Shown: positions 8,979-16,417 of the stretch, piece by piece
Position numbering within the stretch: position 1 is the stretch's first letter
How the letters are laid out: each line of letters starts with the position of its first letter
DNA from: Patescibacteria group bacterium
GTDB lineage: Bacteria > Patescibacteriota > Minisyncoccia > Phycocordibacterales > Phycocordibacteraceae
Assembly (NCBI GenBank): GCA_018826405.1
Contig: JAHJZL010000048.1
Location: 1-33,545 of the forward strand
Direction of reading: 5' to 3'
DNA length: 33,545 nt
Position numbers and translations under genes: made by a program
The notes under the pieces: model-generated
Told to the model about the DNA's origin: nothing
Database searches by the model: none
Seen by the model: the letters and a program-made list of their open reading frames with translations, nothing else

Positions 8979-9575
8979 TTAAAGCTGCGCAGTATTGAGT
9001 CGAGACTCAGCAACACTCCAGTTCATATTTTCTAGGAATGCTTCAACATAGGTTTTCTTTTCAGCTGGAACGTAATCAACCATAAAGGCATGTTCCCAGA
9101 GGTCTATGGCAAGAATAATGGGCAAACCAGAGAGCTGTCCGATTTCATGGTCGTTAACGAATGCAGTGTGGAGCGTTCCTGCGACTGCATCGAAGTAGAC
9201 CACAACCCATCCAATGCCTCGAGTCCCTGCAACTTCCTTAAGGTGTGTAACAAACTCATCCCATCCGCCATACTTTTCAGTAGCTGCTGCAAATAGATTT
9301 CCTTCACGCTCTGCAGCTTGGTTACCTCCTACGAATTGGTCGAAGTAGTACTCGTGCATGCGCATGCCATCAAATTCAAATCCAAGGCGACGCCTAAGCT
9401 CTGCAATAATAAATGCATTTTGCTCTGCATTCTCAGAACGCAGGCGCTGAATAGTTTCAAGAATAAGATTCACGTGTTTTACGTACCCCTCGTACAGGGC
9501 GAGGTGTACATCAATTTGTTTTTTAGAAAGACCCTTTAGTTCTGGAAGATCGAAGGTGCGTGCAGTGTAAATCAT
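8979..9575 (-). CDS. sod: Fe/Mn-type superoxide dismutase
   Basis: It dismutates superoxide to peroxide and oxygen, probably in the cytoplasm since no signal peptide is seen. Metal ligands are recognisable: His24 (in DVHLALYEGYV), His74 (in RMHEYYF), and Asp158 and His162 in DLWEHAF. The family is usually 195-210 residues and this is 198. The outer-sphere residue that is often Gln or Ala appears to be His143 in NDHE, as in archaeal and actinobacterial enzymes, and the Gln near the second ligand is missing, so the metal cannot be assigned. The ATG follows TATATATCT with no SD. It is convergent with rnhA. Confidence 0.9.
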   Translation of the reverse strand: MIYTARTFDLPELKGLSKKQIDVHLALYEGYVKHVNLILETIQRLRSENAEQNAFIIAELRRRLGFEFDGMRMHEYYFDQFVGGNQAAEREGNLFAAATEKYGGWDEFVTHLKEVAGTRGIGWVVVYFDAVAGTLHTAFVNDHEIGQLSGLPIILAIDLWEHAFMVDYVPAEKKTYVEAFLENMNWSVAESRLNTAQL

Positions 9576-9644
9576 AGATATATAGCGTTAGTAGTACCAG
9601 TATACCGTCTCTGCTAATGAGTGTTCTATGAGTATCCTTAGGAC

Positions 9645-10535
9645 ATGTGGCGGTCGCGAACATTCCTATGGTTCTCTCTCCTGGTACTGCTGTGCGTGCA
9701 GGGTGTTGTCTTAGTTGGGATAACCAACTTTGAGCATGAGCGGCTGCTCCAGGTATCTTTTCTTGATGTTGGACAAGGAGACGCCATTCTCATAACTGGA
9801 CCAACGGGTATTCAAATGCTCATAGACGGAGGGAGAGATCGGTCTGTTGTGCGGGAGTTGCCTAAAGTTATGAATCTTCTGGACAGAAAGATTGAGGTGC
9901 TGGTAGCAACGCACCCGGACGCGGATCACATCGGAGGACTTCCAGAAGTCCTGGAGAGGTATCAAATTTCATACATCGTAACCCCAGGAAGGGTGGGTGA
10001 GAGCGAAGTGTACGAGCAGTTCGTAGTAAGTGCTGCAAAGGAGCGGGGAGCACGGCAACTACTGGCGCGGGCAGGAATGCGCTTTCAGTTGGGGGACGGG
10101 GCATATGCAGACGTGCTCTATCCAGGAGACAATGTTTCCCAGCTTAGAGAGTCCAATGATGCGTCAATTGTTTTAAGAGTCGTATATAAAGATACGGAGT
10201 TCTTGCTGTCAGGAGATGCTCCGTCGTGGGTCGAAGACAGATTGGTTGCGCAGTATGGAGATGCGCTGCGTAGTGATGTGCTTAAGGCAGGACATCATGG
10301 TTCACGTACTTCAACCGATGCGTTGTGGCTCGCTGCAGTTAAGCCTCGGATCGTGGTTGTCTCTGCTGGCAGAGACAATAGTTACGGGCATCCGCACCCG
10401 GAGGTTCTGGAACGCATAGGAGCTACGGGGTCAGAAATAGTTTCAACAATAACGGACCAAACAATTACGTATGAATCTGACGGAGTAAGCGCTGCAGAGC
10501 GCGAAAAGTTGACGTGGACGTCTTGGTGGCGTTAA
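9645..10535 (+). CDS. ComEC-type metallo-beta-lactamase-fold hydrolase with N-terminal membrane helix
   Basis: This 296-residue protein has one transmembrane helix (about 8-26) and then the metallo-beta-lactamase domain found at the end of ComEC: FLDVGQGDAIL, the zinc motif THPDADHIGG at 89-98, LSGDAP, and KAGHHGSRTS followed by YGHPHPEVLER. In ComEC this domain is thought to degrade or process incoming DNA, but the membrane channel domain is absent. It is therefore a stand-alone extracytoplasmic hydrolase that may act on nucleic acid. Its 3' end overlaps a candidate promoter for the next small gene. Confidence 0.9.
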   Translation: MWRSRTFLWFSLLVLLCVQGVVLVGITNFEHERLLQVSFLDVGQGDAILITGPTGIQMLIDGGRDRSVVRELPKVMNLLDRKIEVLVATHPDADHIGGLPEVLERYQISYIVTPGRVGESEVYEQFVVSAAKERGARQLLARAGMRFQLGDGAYADVLYPGDNVSQLRESNDASIVLRVVYKDTEFLLSGDAPSWVEDRLVAQYGDALRSDVLKAGHHGSRTSTDALWLAAVKPRIVVVSAGRDNSYGHPHPEVLERIGATGSEIVSTITDQTITYESDGVSAAEREKLTWTSWWR

Positions 10536-10537
10536 CT
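10509..10537 (+). promoter_or_regulatory. Candidate promoter for the 91-residue SD-bearing gene
   Basis: TTGACG at 10509-10514 and TTAACT at 10532-10537 are separated by exactly 17 bases, inside the end of the preceding hydrolase gene. A short palindrome (TAGGCA GG TGCCTA, 10537-10550) lies over the predicted start of transcription. The -10 match is only moderate. Confidence 0.4.
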
Positions 10538-10566
10538 AGGCAGGTGCCTATTTAGGAGGGAAGTAC

Positions 10567-10842
10567 GTGAAGACAAGTCAGGTGGTGGATCCTAAAGGGA
10601 GCGAGCGCTCCCTTCACAGATCCAGGCAGAAGGAGAAACGGTGGTACCGCATCATACTTCATGGCAAACCCAAGCTTCGGGTTAAGGCCGATGATGAGGA
10701 CGATCTGCTGTATGTCGCTGCCAATAAGCTGCAGGTCCCGGCCCCGCTCACCGAAACGAGCTTTCAGGAAGTTCAGGGCAAGAAAATTCTGGACGACAAC
10801 AATGTCCGGGTCTTCCCGCCGCTCCGAAGCGCCGTCCATTAA
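10567..10842 (+). CDS. Uncharacterised 91-residue protein with strong SD
   Basis: The family is not recognised. The frame starts at GTG 10567 with an AGGAGGG seven bases or so before it, a perfect SD that neighbouring genes lack. The first 25 residues are strongly basic (many Lys, Arg and Ser), followed by RWYRIILHGK, then a cluster DDEDD and a mixed C-terminal part; no membrane segment or signal peptide is visible. A basic N-terminus might bind nucleic acid, but this is only a guess. The gene ends at a strong terminator shared with convergent rpmB and thus forms a self-contained unit. Confidence 0.75.
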   Translation: MKTSQVVDPKGSERSLHRSRQKEKRWYRIILHGKPKLRVKADDEDDLLYVAANKLQVPAPLTETSFQEVQGKKILDDNNVRVFPPLRSAVH

Positions 10843-10846
10843 GAAC

Positions 10847-10868
10847 AAAACCGCCAGAGGCGGTTTTT
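10847..10868 (+). terminator. Bidirectional terminator between the 91-residue gene and rpmB
   Basis: AAAACCGCC and GGCGGTTTT form a 9-bp stem with an AGA loop, followed by T on the plus strand; the A run gives T on the minus strand. It can end both the plus-strand gene and convergent rpmB. Confidence 0.9.
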
Positions 10869-10871
10869 CCT

Positions 10872-11114
10872 TTATATAACTCCTGCTTTCTTGAGTGTGG
10901 CGTGTGCGCCGTTCTTCTTGATGTGTCGCATGCCCTTGGCGCTGATGTCGACGAGGATAGCCTTATCAAGCTCAGGAACGAAGATACGACGCTTCTGAAG
11001 GTTCGCTTTGCGGCGTACCTTTCCAGTTGGGTTGAATTGAGTAGCACGGGTACGGTTTGAATACCGTCCGCCGATTTGCGTACTCTTTCCGGTTACTGCG
11101 CATTCGCGTGCCAT
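10872..11114 (-). CDS. rpmB: Ribosomal protein bL28
   Basis: This 80-residue basic protein begins MARECAVTGKSTQIGGRYSNR and has the family pattern: CxxTGK, a conserved SNR, NLQKRRIFVPEL and a C-terminal part KGMRHIKKNG. bL28 binds the large subunit and contributes to subunit joining and E-site structure. It has no CxxC pairs beyond a single cysteine, so it is the zinc-free form. It stands alone, divergent from the site-2 protease gene and convergent with the 91-residue gene, ending at their shared terminator. Confidence 0.95.
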   Translation of the reverse strand: MARECAVTGKSTQIGGRYSNRTRATQFNPTGKVRRKANLQKRRIFVPELDKAILVDISAKGMRHIKKNGAHATLKKAGVI

Positions 11115-11161
11115 AGTTCCCGCATGCTAGCATACAGAGACATATTTGAGCAACCTGACCT

Positions 11162-11791
11162 ATGTCCATGATTTTACTTACTATCGCAATCCTCATTATT
11201 TCCGTGATTATTCACGAAGTAGCGCACGGTTGGGCCGCTAACGCTCTTGGGGATCCGACGGCCAAATTACAGGGCCGTTTGTCGCTAAACCCGGTTCGCC
11301 ACATAGATCCGGTGGGATCAATCATCATTCCGGCCATCCTGGTTATTTCGCAATCGAGCTTTTTGTTTGGTTGGGCAAAGCCGGTTCCGTACAATCCCTA
11401 TAACCTAAAGAATCAACGCTGGGGGGAGGCCATTGTTGGATCAGCTGGAGTCTTAACAAACCTGTTTTTGGCAGTCGTGTTTGCGCTTATAACCCGCGCG
11501 GCAGCTGGAGCGGGGATGATGGAGTTCGCACTCCTGGCTGCCGTAGTAGTTTCAGTGAATCTCTCACTCGGAATATTTAACCTGCTCCCTATTCCGCCGC
11601 TTCATGGGTACACAGTACTCCGTGGTCTTCTTCCGTATAAGATGTCTATGGTATTTCGTGACTTTGAAGAGCGTATTGCGCGCGGAGGCATCTTCTCTTT
11701 GATCGCCATACTTTTCCTTTTCTCCTACTTTCTCTCAGCTCCGTTCGGGGCCTTCATCTCCGCAGTCTTTAAATTTCTAGTGGGAGTCTAG
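11162..11791 (+). CDS. Site-2 protease family (M50) membrane metalloprotease
   Basis: This 209-residue, mostly hydrophobic protein has HEVAH at 18-22 (zinc ligands His18 and His22, catalytic Glu19) in the first helix, and GWAKPVPYNPYNLKN in the middle typical of the compact bacterial S2P group. The second zinc motif, normally N-x-x-P-x-P-P-L-D-G, reads NLLPIPPLHG, so the acidic ligand is replaced by His148. Histidine could still bind zinc. No PDZ domain is present, which is usual for this short group. It probably cuts membrane-embedded substrates. Its stop lies in the first bases of the lexA palindrome. Confidence 0.9.
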   Translation: MSMILLTIAILIISVIIHEVAHGWAANALGDPTAKLQGRLSLNPVRHIDPVGSIIIPAILVISQSSFLFGWAKPVPYNPYNLKNQRWGEAIVGSAGVLTNLFLAVVFALITRAAAGAGMMEFALLAAVVVSVNLSLGIFNLLPIPPLHGYTVLRGLLPYKMSMVFRDFEERIARGGIFSLIAILFLFSYFLSAPFGAFISAVFKFLVGV

Positions 11792-11817
11792 TATATAGAA
11801 CAATTGTTCTATATACT
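11790..11817 (+). promoter_or_regulatory. 28-bp perfect palindrome, likely LexA operator
   Basis: The sequence is a perfect 14+14 inverted repeat centred between 11803 and 11804. The core at 11798-11809 is GAAC AATT GTTC, which matches the Gram-positive type LexA box (GAAC-N4-GTTC). The right edge contains TATACT (11812-11817), a good -10, with lexA starting seven bases later at 11824. LexA binding would therefore cover the promoter, giving autorepression of lexA-dinB. No good -35 hexamer is seen. The operator role is inferred from sequence and position. Confidence 0.8.
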
Positions 11818-11823
11818 GTGTGA

Positions 11824-12390
11824 ATGCAACAAGACCGACTAAGTAAGGTGCTTGCGTTTTATCGTGCGCATAAACGAATGCCGGGCATTACGGAGCTCAT
11901 GAAGCTTTTTAAGCTTAAATCAAGAAGTTCGGCTTTTTATATTGCACGTAAGTTAGTAGAGGAAGGGGTTCTTGAGAAGGACGCGACAGGAAAGCTCATT
12001 CCCGCAGCAGGACTTTTTAGCATTCCGCTTCTGGGACATATTCGTGCAGGATTTGCAGCACCTGCAGAAGAGGAGTTGGCAGATACTATTTCGCTCGGAG
12101 ACTATTTGTTAGACAACCCTAATGCGAGTTACTTGTTGCAAGTGTCTGGAGACTCTATGGAAGATGCCGGCATTCGTGAAGGAGATATGGTTGTGTTTGA
12201 GCGGACACAAGATGTTAAGCCAGGGAATATTGTTGTTGCCCTTACTGAAGACGGGTACACGTTGAAGTATTTGAGGAAGCGAGGGAAGGGTTTTTATCTC
12301 GAGGCAGCCAACAGCAAGTATCCAGACATGCACCCGCGAGAGGGGGAGATTATAGGAAGAGTTACCTCTACGTTTCGTAAGTACACATAA
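11824..12390 (+). CDS. lexA: LexA-type SOS repressor
   Basis: This 188-residue protein has an N-terminal winged helix-turn-helix (about 1-60, with RMPGITELMKLFKLKSRSS in place of the usual PPT-REI region) and a C-terminal S24 self-cleavage domain. The scissile Ala75-Gly76 lies in IRAGFAAP, the nucleophile Ser111 in SGDSME and the general base Lys148 in YTLKYL. RecA-stimulated self-cleavage would relieve repression. A 28-bp palindrome with a LexA-box core precedes it, and dinB starts four bases after its stop. The N-terminal part is less canonical than the peptidase, but gene and operator together make LexA more likely than a phage repressor or UmuD. Confidence 0.9.
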   Translation: MQQDRLSKVLAFYRAHKRMPGITELMKLFKLKSRSSAFYIARKLVEEGVLEKDATGKLIPAAGLFSIPLLGHIRAGFAAPAEEELADTISLGDYLLDNPNASYLLQVSGDSMEDAGIREGDMVVFERTQDVKPGNIVVALTEDGYTLKYLRKRGKGFYLEAANSKYPDMHPREGEIIGRVTSTFRKYT

Positions 12391-12394
12391 AGAT

Positions 12395-13669
12395 ATGGAG
12401 CGTACGTCTTCGTATCCGCGTGCCATCCTGCATTTTGATGGAGATGCGTTTTTTGCATCAGTTGAGCAGGCGAAGGATTGGCGGCTGCGGGGGAGGCCTG
12501 TGGTTACTGGCGGGGAGCGAGGAGCGGCGACCTCTCTTTCATATGAGGCTAAGGCGCGCGGTGTTCACCGCAGCATGCCCATGCGAGATATACGGAGGAT
12601 TTGCCCGGATGTAGTTGTTGTCTCTTCTGACTACACGTCGTATTCCATATTCGCGCGTCGCATGTATGCCATTGTGCGGGAGTACACCGATGCAGTTGAG
12701 GAATACAGCATTGATGAGTGTTTTGCGGACATCACGGGGCTGGAGCAGTCTCTGGGCATGTCCTACGAAGAAATTGGAAAAGCAATTAAAGCGAAATTGG
12801 AAACAAGTCTTGGAATTACGTTTGGCGTAGGGCTTTCAGTTACTAAGACGCTTGCTAAGGTTGCGTCCAAACACAGAAAGCCTGCGGGCTTTACTACAAT
12901 TCCTGTAGAAGAGATCGAAGATTATTTACAACAAACAGAGATTTATGATGTGTGGGGATTGGGCGGAGCATCTGGTACGCACCTGCGCGCCTCTGGAGTT
13001 ACAACAGCACTTGAATACATTCAAAAAGACGAGGGATGGCTAAAGGATCATGGCATCGTAAAGCCTCAGCGAGCAACGTGGCTTGAGTTACGTGGACACT
13101 CAGTGCTTTCGCTTGGTAGTGGAGTCCGCGCTCTTCCGCACTCTGTTATGAAGACTCGCACATTTTCGCCCCCTTCTATGGATAGAGCATATATATTTGC
13201 GCAGCTCTCAAAGAATGTGGAGGCTGCGTGTGTGAAATTACGTAAGGAAGGTGTTAAGGCGCATGCGCTCAGTTTTTATTTGAAGACACAGGAGTTTACG
13301 TATCACGGAATTCAGATGGAGTTTCCAGTTGCGCTGTCTGCGCCTTCGCAACTGCTCGCACACATTCAGACAAGATTTGATGAAGTATACGTGTCAGATA
13401 TTTTATATAGAGCGAGCGGTGTAACCCTGCGCGCGCTTGTTCCAGACACGGCAGTTACACTCGACTTGTTTGGAGAGTTTGATCAGCTTTCAGAAAAACA
13501 AGAAACGTTTGTGGCTTTGGACGCATTGAATAAGAAGTTTGGGCGGCACACTGTTTTCTTGGCTTCCAGCATGCAGGCGCTTGGAACTGAGACGAAAGAG
13601 CGCTTCTTGCGATCTGGCCCGCAGTTTAAGAAGCGCATTAATATTCCGTACCTAGGAGTAGTTACATAA
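12395..13669 (+). CDS. dinB: Y-family translesion DNA polymerase
   Basis: This 424-residue protein copies damaged templates at low fidelity. Catalytic acids are Asp15 (LHFDGDAFFASVEQ) and Asp107-Glu108 (YSIDECF). The YEAK motif (about 50-53) and LSVTKTLAKVASKHRKP region follow, then the little-finger domain and a C-terminal tail. The length and IDEC motif suit UmuC/DinB, with DinB favoured because no UmuD-type partner other than LexA is nearby. It lies four bases after lexA and so belongs to the same LexA-controlled transcript: a minimal SOS mutagenesis operon. Confidence 0.93.
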   Translation: MERTSSYPRAILHFDGDAFFASVEQAKDWRLRGRPVVTGGERGAATSLSYEAKARGVHRSMPMRDIRRICPDVVVVSSDYTSYSIFARRMYAIVREYTDAVEEYSIDECFADITGLEQSLGMSYEEIGKAIKAKLETSLGITFGVGLSVTKTLAKVASKHRKPAGFTTIPVEEIEDYLQQTEIYDVWGLGGASGTHLRASGVTTALEYIQKDEGWLKDHGIVKPQRATWLELRGHSVLSLGSGVRALPHSVMKTRTFSPPSMDRAYIFAQLSKNVEAACVKLRKEGVKAHALSFYLKTQEFTYHGIQMEFPVALSAPSQLLAHIQTRFDEVYVSDILYRASGVTLRALVPDTAVTLDLFGEFDQLSEKQETFVALDALNKKFGRHTVFLASSMQALGTETKERFLRSGPQFKKRINIPYLGVVT

Positions 13670-13695
13670 AAAGCACCCCTAAAGTGGCGGGGTGC
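13668..13695 (-). terminator. Terminator of the 89-residue minus-strand gene
   Basis: GCACCCC (13673-13679) pairs with GGGGTGC (13689-13695) around a 9-base loop; on the minus strand the stem is followed by TTTTT. The stop codon of the minus gene lies inside the hairpin. On the plus strand, where it follows dinB, there is no T run. Confidence 0.85.
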
Positions 13696-13948
13696 GTGAT
13701 GGGTGGCGCTCTTCATACTCAAGCATGAGAGCCCGTTCCAGGATCCTTCTTCCCTCAGGCGAATTGTGTGTGAAGGGAAGGTCCAGTTCCTTGTATTTGG
13801 TGTGGGCTATTTTTTCGGCCTCTCTGCTTTTGAAAGAGCCTCCTTCAGCGAGTGTGAGCAGTAGGTCTGCCTGATGTTCATACAGACGGCTGAGTTTTTT
13901 GACGAGCTTCTTTGCGAGAGATTCCTCGCTTGGCGAAAGTGTTGCCAT
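13679..13948 (-). CDS. Uncharacterised 89-residue protein with strong SD
   Basis: The family is not recognised. The ATG at 13948 follows AAAGGAGG with about eight bases between, a strong SD unlike the flanking genes. The product is soluble, highly charged and probably alpha-helical (KKLVKKLSRLYEHQADLLLTL, then REAEKIAHTKYKELDLP), with no signal or membrane segment. It may be a small regulatory or nucleic-acid-associated protein, but no motif proves it. It has its own terminator and lies between dinB (convergent) and a CAP-domain gene (divergent). Confidence 0.75.
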   Translation of the reverse strand: MATLSPSEESLAKKLVKKLSRLYEHQADLLLTLAEGGSFKSREAEKIAHTKYKELDLPFTHNSPEGRRILERALMLEYEERHPSRTPPL

Positions 13949-14031
13949 AAGTTGTGCCTCCTTTCAGGAAGTAGACAGGTGTGTCTGGCGCCCTTATGGG
14001 TCTGTATAAATTATGTTATAAATCCATATAT

Positions 14032-14892
14032 ATGCAAGAGTCACGCATAACTCGTCTGGCGGCGTACGCACCAGCTGTATTTGGGGGAGTTGTACTGCTA
14101 GCTGTCCTAGTTGCTGTCGCAACAGCTCCGCAACTCTCTCCTGGAGCATTTCCTGCGGCTGTAGTCTCAGGTTCAGTCTTTTCACTTACGAATCAAGAGC
14201 GAGCTCAAGAGGGAGTGCCTGCACTTATACGCAACGTGAAGCTTGATCGAGCTGCGCAGTTGAAGGCAGAGGACATGGCGTCTAAGGCGTACTATGCACA
14301 CGTCTCTCCGGAAGGACTTACGCCCATGCACTTCGTTGATCGCGCGGGGTACAGCTACATCATGGTTGGAGAGAATTTAGTTGTTAACAGAGAGTCTGCT
14401 GAGGATGTGGTCAGTGCGTTTATGGGGTCATCCGGGCACCGCACAAATATCCTTCGTTCTGAGTTTACGGAAATAGGTGTTGGAGTTGCGGAAGGTACGT
14501 ATAAAGGAAGGAGTGCAATGTTTGTTGTGCAAATCTTTGCTGCGCCAAGACCAGAAGCTCCAAAGCCGCTTCCTACAAAAGTTGTCTCTATTGAAGAGAA
14601 GATAATTTTGCCAAAGAAGCCTGTACCTCTGCCAGCTCCATTGCCAGCGCTTGCTGAAGAGGTTGAGAAAGTTGTAGCGCCACTCCTAACTCCAGCACCT
14701 CCTGCAACCTCTACAGCTACAAGCACAATGCCGAACGAGAGCTTCACTTTAGCTCCAGCGTTCTCAATATCGGCTGCAAAGCCTATTGAGCTAAGTGTTC
14801 CGGTACAGGTACAGCCAACTTCTTTGAGAGACAGAGCAAAACAGTCTTTGCGTGCATGGGTACAGCAACTACAAGCACGCTTTGCGTTTTAA
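14032..14892 (+). CDS. Membrane-anchored CAP-domain (SCP/PR-1-like) protein
   Basis: This 286-residue protein has an N-terminal transmembrane anchor (about 10-32) and then a CAP domain over about 48-172. Recognisable CAP features are LTNQERAQEGVPAL, His90 in YYAHVSPEG, Glu114 in GENL and His136 in SSGHRTNIL, the usual His/Glu/His cavity. A Pro/Ala-rich linker (about 173-250) and a basic tail follow. Bacterial CAP proteins are secreted or surface-tethered and their chemistry is largely unknown. The ATG at 14032 (TATATATG) is chosen over a GTG at 13981. Its TAA shares bases with the convergent PEBP stop. Confidence 0.88.
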   Translation: MQESRITRLAAYAPAVFGGVVLLAVLVAVATAPQLSPGAFPAAVVSGSVFSLTNQERAQEGVPALIRNVKLDRAAQLKAEDMASKAYYAHVSPEGLTPMHFVDRAGYSYIMVGENLVVNRESAEDVVSAFMGSSGHRTNILRSEFTEIGVGVAEGTYKGRSAMFVVQIFAAPRPEAPKPLPTKVVSIEEKIILPKKPVPLPAPLPALAEEVEKVVAPLLTPAPPATSTATSTMPNESFTLAPAFSISAAKPIELSVPVQVQPTSLRDRAKQSLRAWVQQLQARFAF

Positions 14893-15353
14893 GTTCTGCG
14901 GTATCGCGCAACGAGTTCTATACGCTCAAGCACGTGTCCTTCAAGAGCCTCCTCAATGTGTTCTCTGGACGATCCAGCTTCAAGATTAAGCATGGAGTCT
15001 AGGGCAAACAGTTTAAAGAAATAGCGATGCTCTGCGGGATCGTATTCAGGAGGCGGGCAGGGTCCCGTGTACTGCGCTTCTCCTCGCGTGTTCATCCCCA
15101 AGTGTCCTGGGTGTGTACCCTCTGGGATGCCTTCAGTGTCAGCCGGAATGTCGAACAGTACCCAATGTGTAAAAAGTTTTTCAGGCATCACCTCTACAGG
15201 AACATCTGGATCATCAACTATAAGTACGAAGGACTTCGTTCCCTCAGGAGGGTTTTCAATATATAGAGGCGGCGACAAGAAACGGTCTCCGTCACAGGTG
15301 TACTTTGCTGGGATAAGACCGTCCTCTTCAAATACTGGGCTGGTTAGGTTCAT
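14889..15353 (-). CDS. YbhB/YbcL-family phosphatidylethanolamine-binding-like protein
   Basis: This 154-residue protein shows the PEBP fold signature: LTSPVFEEDGLIPAKYTCDG at the start, VDDPDVP in the first ligand-loop motif, THWVLFDIP, and GPCPPPEYDPAEHRYFFKLFALD for the second. Bacterial members are small cytoplasmic or periplasmic proteins of uncertain role, possibly binding phosphorylated ligands or modulating kinases. No signal peptide is present. It has no SD (the ATG follows TTAAAGA) and ends convergently, sharing stop-codon bases with the CAP gene. Confidence 0.93.
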   Translation of the reverse strand: MNLTSPVFEEDGLIPAKYTCDGDRFLSPPLYIENPPEGTKSFVLIVDDPDVPVEVMPEKLFTHWVLFDIPADTEGIPEGTHPGHLGMNTRGEAQYTGPCPPPEYDPAEHRYFFKLFALDSMLNLEAGSSREHIEEALEGHVLERIELVARYRRT

Positions 15354-15392
15354 TCTTTAAGTGTAGCGTACGTGGAATGAATGATTGATGAG

Positions 15393-15812
15393 CTAGCGCT
15401 TTTTTCTTTTGAGCTTAAGTGTTTTTATCAAGATAGCGAGAGCACCGATTACTGAAAAGAGTATTCCGCAAAATTGCGCAATACTATCCTTCTCCAGCCA
15501 CCAGAAGCTAAACCAGGACCCACTATCTACAGGAATCTTATATATAAGAATGGCACTGAACAAAGCCCAGAAGAAGGAATAGCGGAACCAGGTCTTGAAT
15601 ACTTCTTTCTTTGTGAAGATTGCGAGGAATGCTCCGGGGAGGGCGTAGAGGGAAAAGAGCAGGGCGGGTTGGAGTAACGAAGGCCCGTAACCTTTTAGAG
15701 GTGCGTAAAATGAACACTCGGGATCTGTTACACAACCGAGCCCAAAATAGCTTATATAGGACAGGATTCCTAAAATAAGTAAGGGGAGCGACTGTAATAG
15801 CTTTATTTTCAT
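15393..15812 (-). CDS. Uncharacterised four-helix membrane protein
   Basis: The family is not recognised. From the ATG at 15812 the product has 139 residues with about four transmembrane helices (LPLLILGILSYISYFGLG, LLQPALLFSLYALPGAFL, YSFFWALFSAILIY, FCGILFSVIGALAIL) and a strongly basic tail LKLKRKKR. A loop between helices 1 and 2 has two cysteines (GCVTDPEC). An upstream ATG at 15884 would add 24 residues without membrane character; the shorter form is preferred because its context, ATTATG, resembles other starts here. The gene faces away from rpsL. Confidence 0.65.
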   Translation of the reverse strand: MKIKLLQSLPLLILGILSYISYFGLGCVTDPECSFYAPLKGYGPSLLQPALLFSLYALPGAFLAIFTKKEVFKTWFRYSFFWALFSAILIYKIPVDSGSWFSFWWLEKDSIAQFCGILFSVIGALAILIKTLKLKRKKR

Positions 15813-15929
15813 AATTCGTCCGACATGAGGGAGCAGGCCACGACTAATCTGCCAAACAGAAAATTCATATACAAACGGTAGCATGAAGAATTCACTGGGA
15901 GTTCAGATATGCACCAGTATAGGAAATGG

Positions 15930-15958
15930 TTGCATTTCCACGGCAGCTCTTATATAGT
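15930..15958 (+). promoter_or_regulatory. rpsL-rpsG promoter
   Basis: TTGCAT at 15930-15935 and TATAGT at 15953-15958 are separated by exactly 17 bases. The same two hexamers at the same spacing precede rplC. Transcription should start near 15965. Confidence 0.75.
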
Positions 15959-15964
15959 GCTTTT

Positions 15965-15994
15965 AGCTCCCACGGGGGAGTTTTCATTTGCTGC
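15965..15994 (+). promoter_or_regulatory. rpsL leader: 5'-terminal hairpin then U-rich spacer
   Basis: Right at the predicted transcription start, AGCTCCC and GGGAGTT form a 7-bp stem (one G-U pair) with an ACGG loop (15965-15982), followed by TTCATTTGCTGC and the ATG at 15995. No SD is present. The arrangement recurs before other translation operons in this window. Confidence 0.65.
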
Positions 15995-16405
15995 ATGTCA
16001 ACAATAAATCAACTCACCAAGAAAGCCCGAAAGAATACAACCAAGAAAACTAAGGTTGTGGCTCTTGGTCGTGGATTTAATGCACTTAAGAACCGTCCTA
16101 CCTTCTATCCTGCTCCGTTTAAGCGCGGTGTATGTGTGAAAGTAACGACAAAAACCCCTCGTAAGCCTAACTCTGCTATTCGTAAGATCGCCCGTGTGCG
16201 CCTTACAAACGGCATGGAAGTAACGGCATATATCCCTGGAGAGGGACACAACCTCCAAGAGCACTCAGTAGTTATGCTTCGCGGTGGACGCGTGAAGGAC
16301 ATTGGTGTTCAGTACACTATCGTTCGTGGACGTCTCGATACTGCAGGACTTGATAAGCGCCGCCGTGGACGTTCTAAGTATGGAGCTAAGAAGCCTAAGG
16401 CATAG
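15995..16405 (+). CDS. rpsL: Ribosomal protein uS12
   Basis: This 136-residue protein of the decoding centre begins MSTINQLTKKARKN, matching the family start, so the ATG at 15995 is chosen over an in-frame ATG at 15926 that would lie upstream of the promoter. Conserved blocks KTPRKPNSAIRKIARVRLTNG, YIPGEGHNLQEHSVVMLRGGRVKDIGVQYTIVRG (as separate motifs) are clear. It heads the str operon and is followed twelve bases later by rpsG. Confidence 0.98.
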   Translation: MSTINQLTKKARKNTTKKTKVVALGRGFNALKNRPTFYPAPFKRGVCVKVTTKTPRKPNSAIRKIARVRLTNGMEVTAYIPGEGHNLQEHSVVMLRGGRVKDIGVQYTIVRGRLDTAGLDKRRRGRSKYGAKKPKA

Positions 16406-16417
16406 TTTTAAAACATC

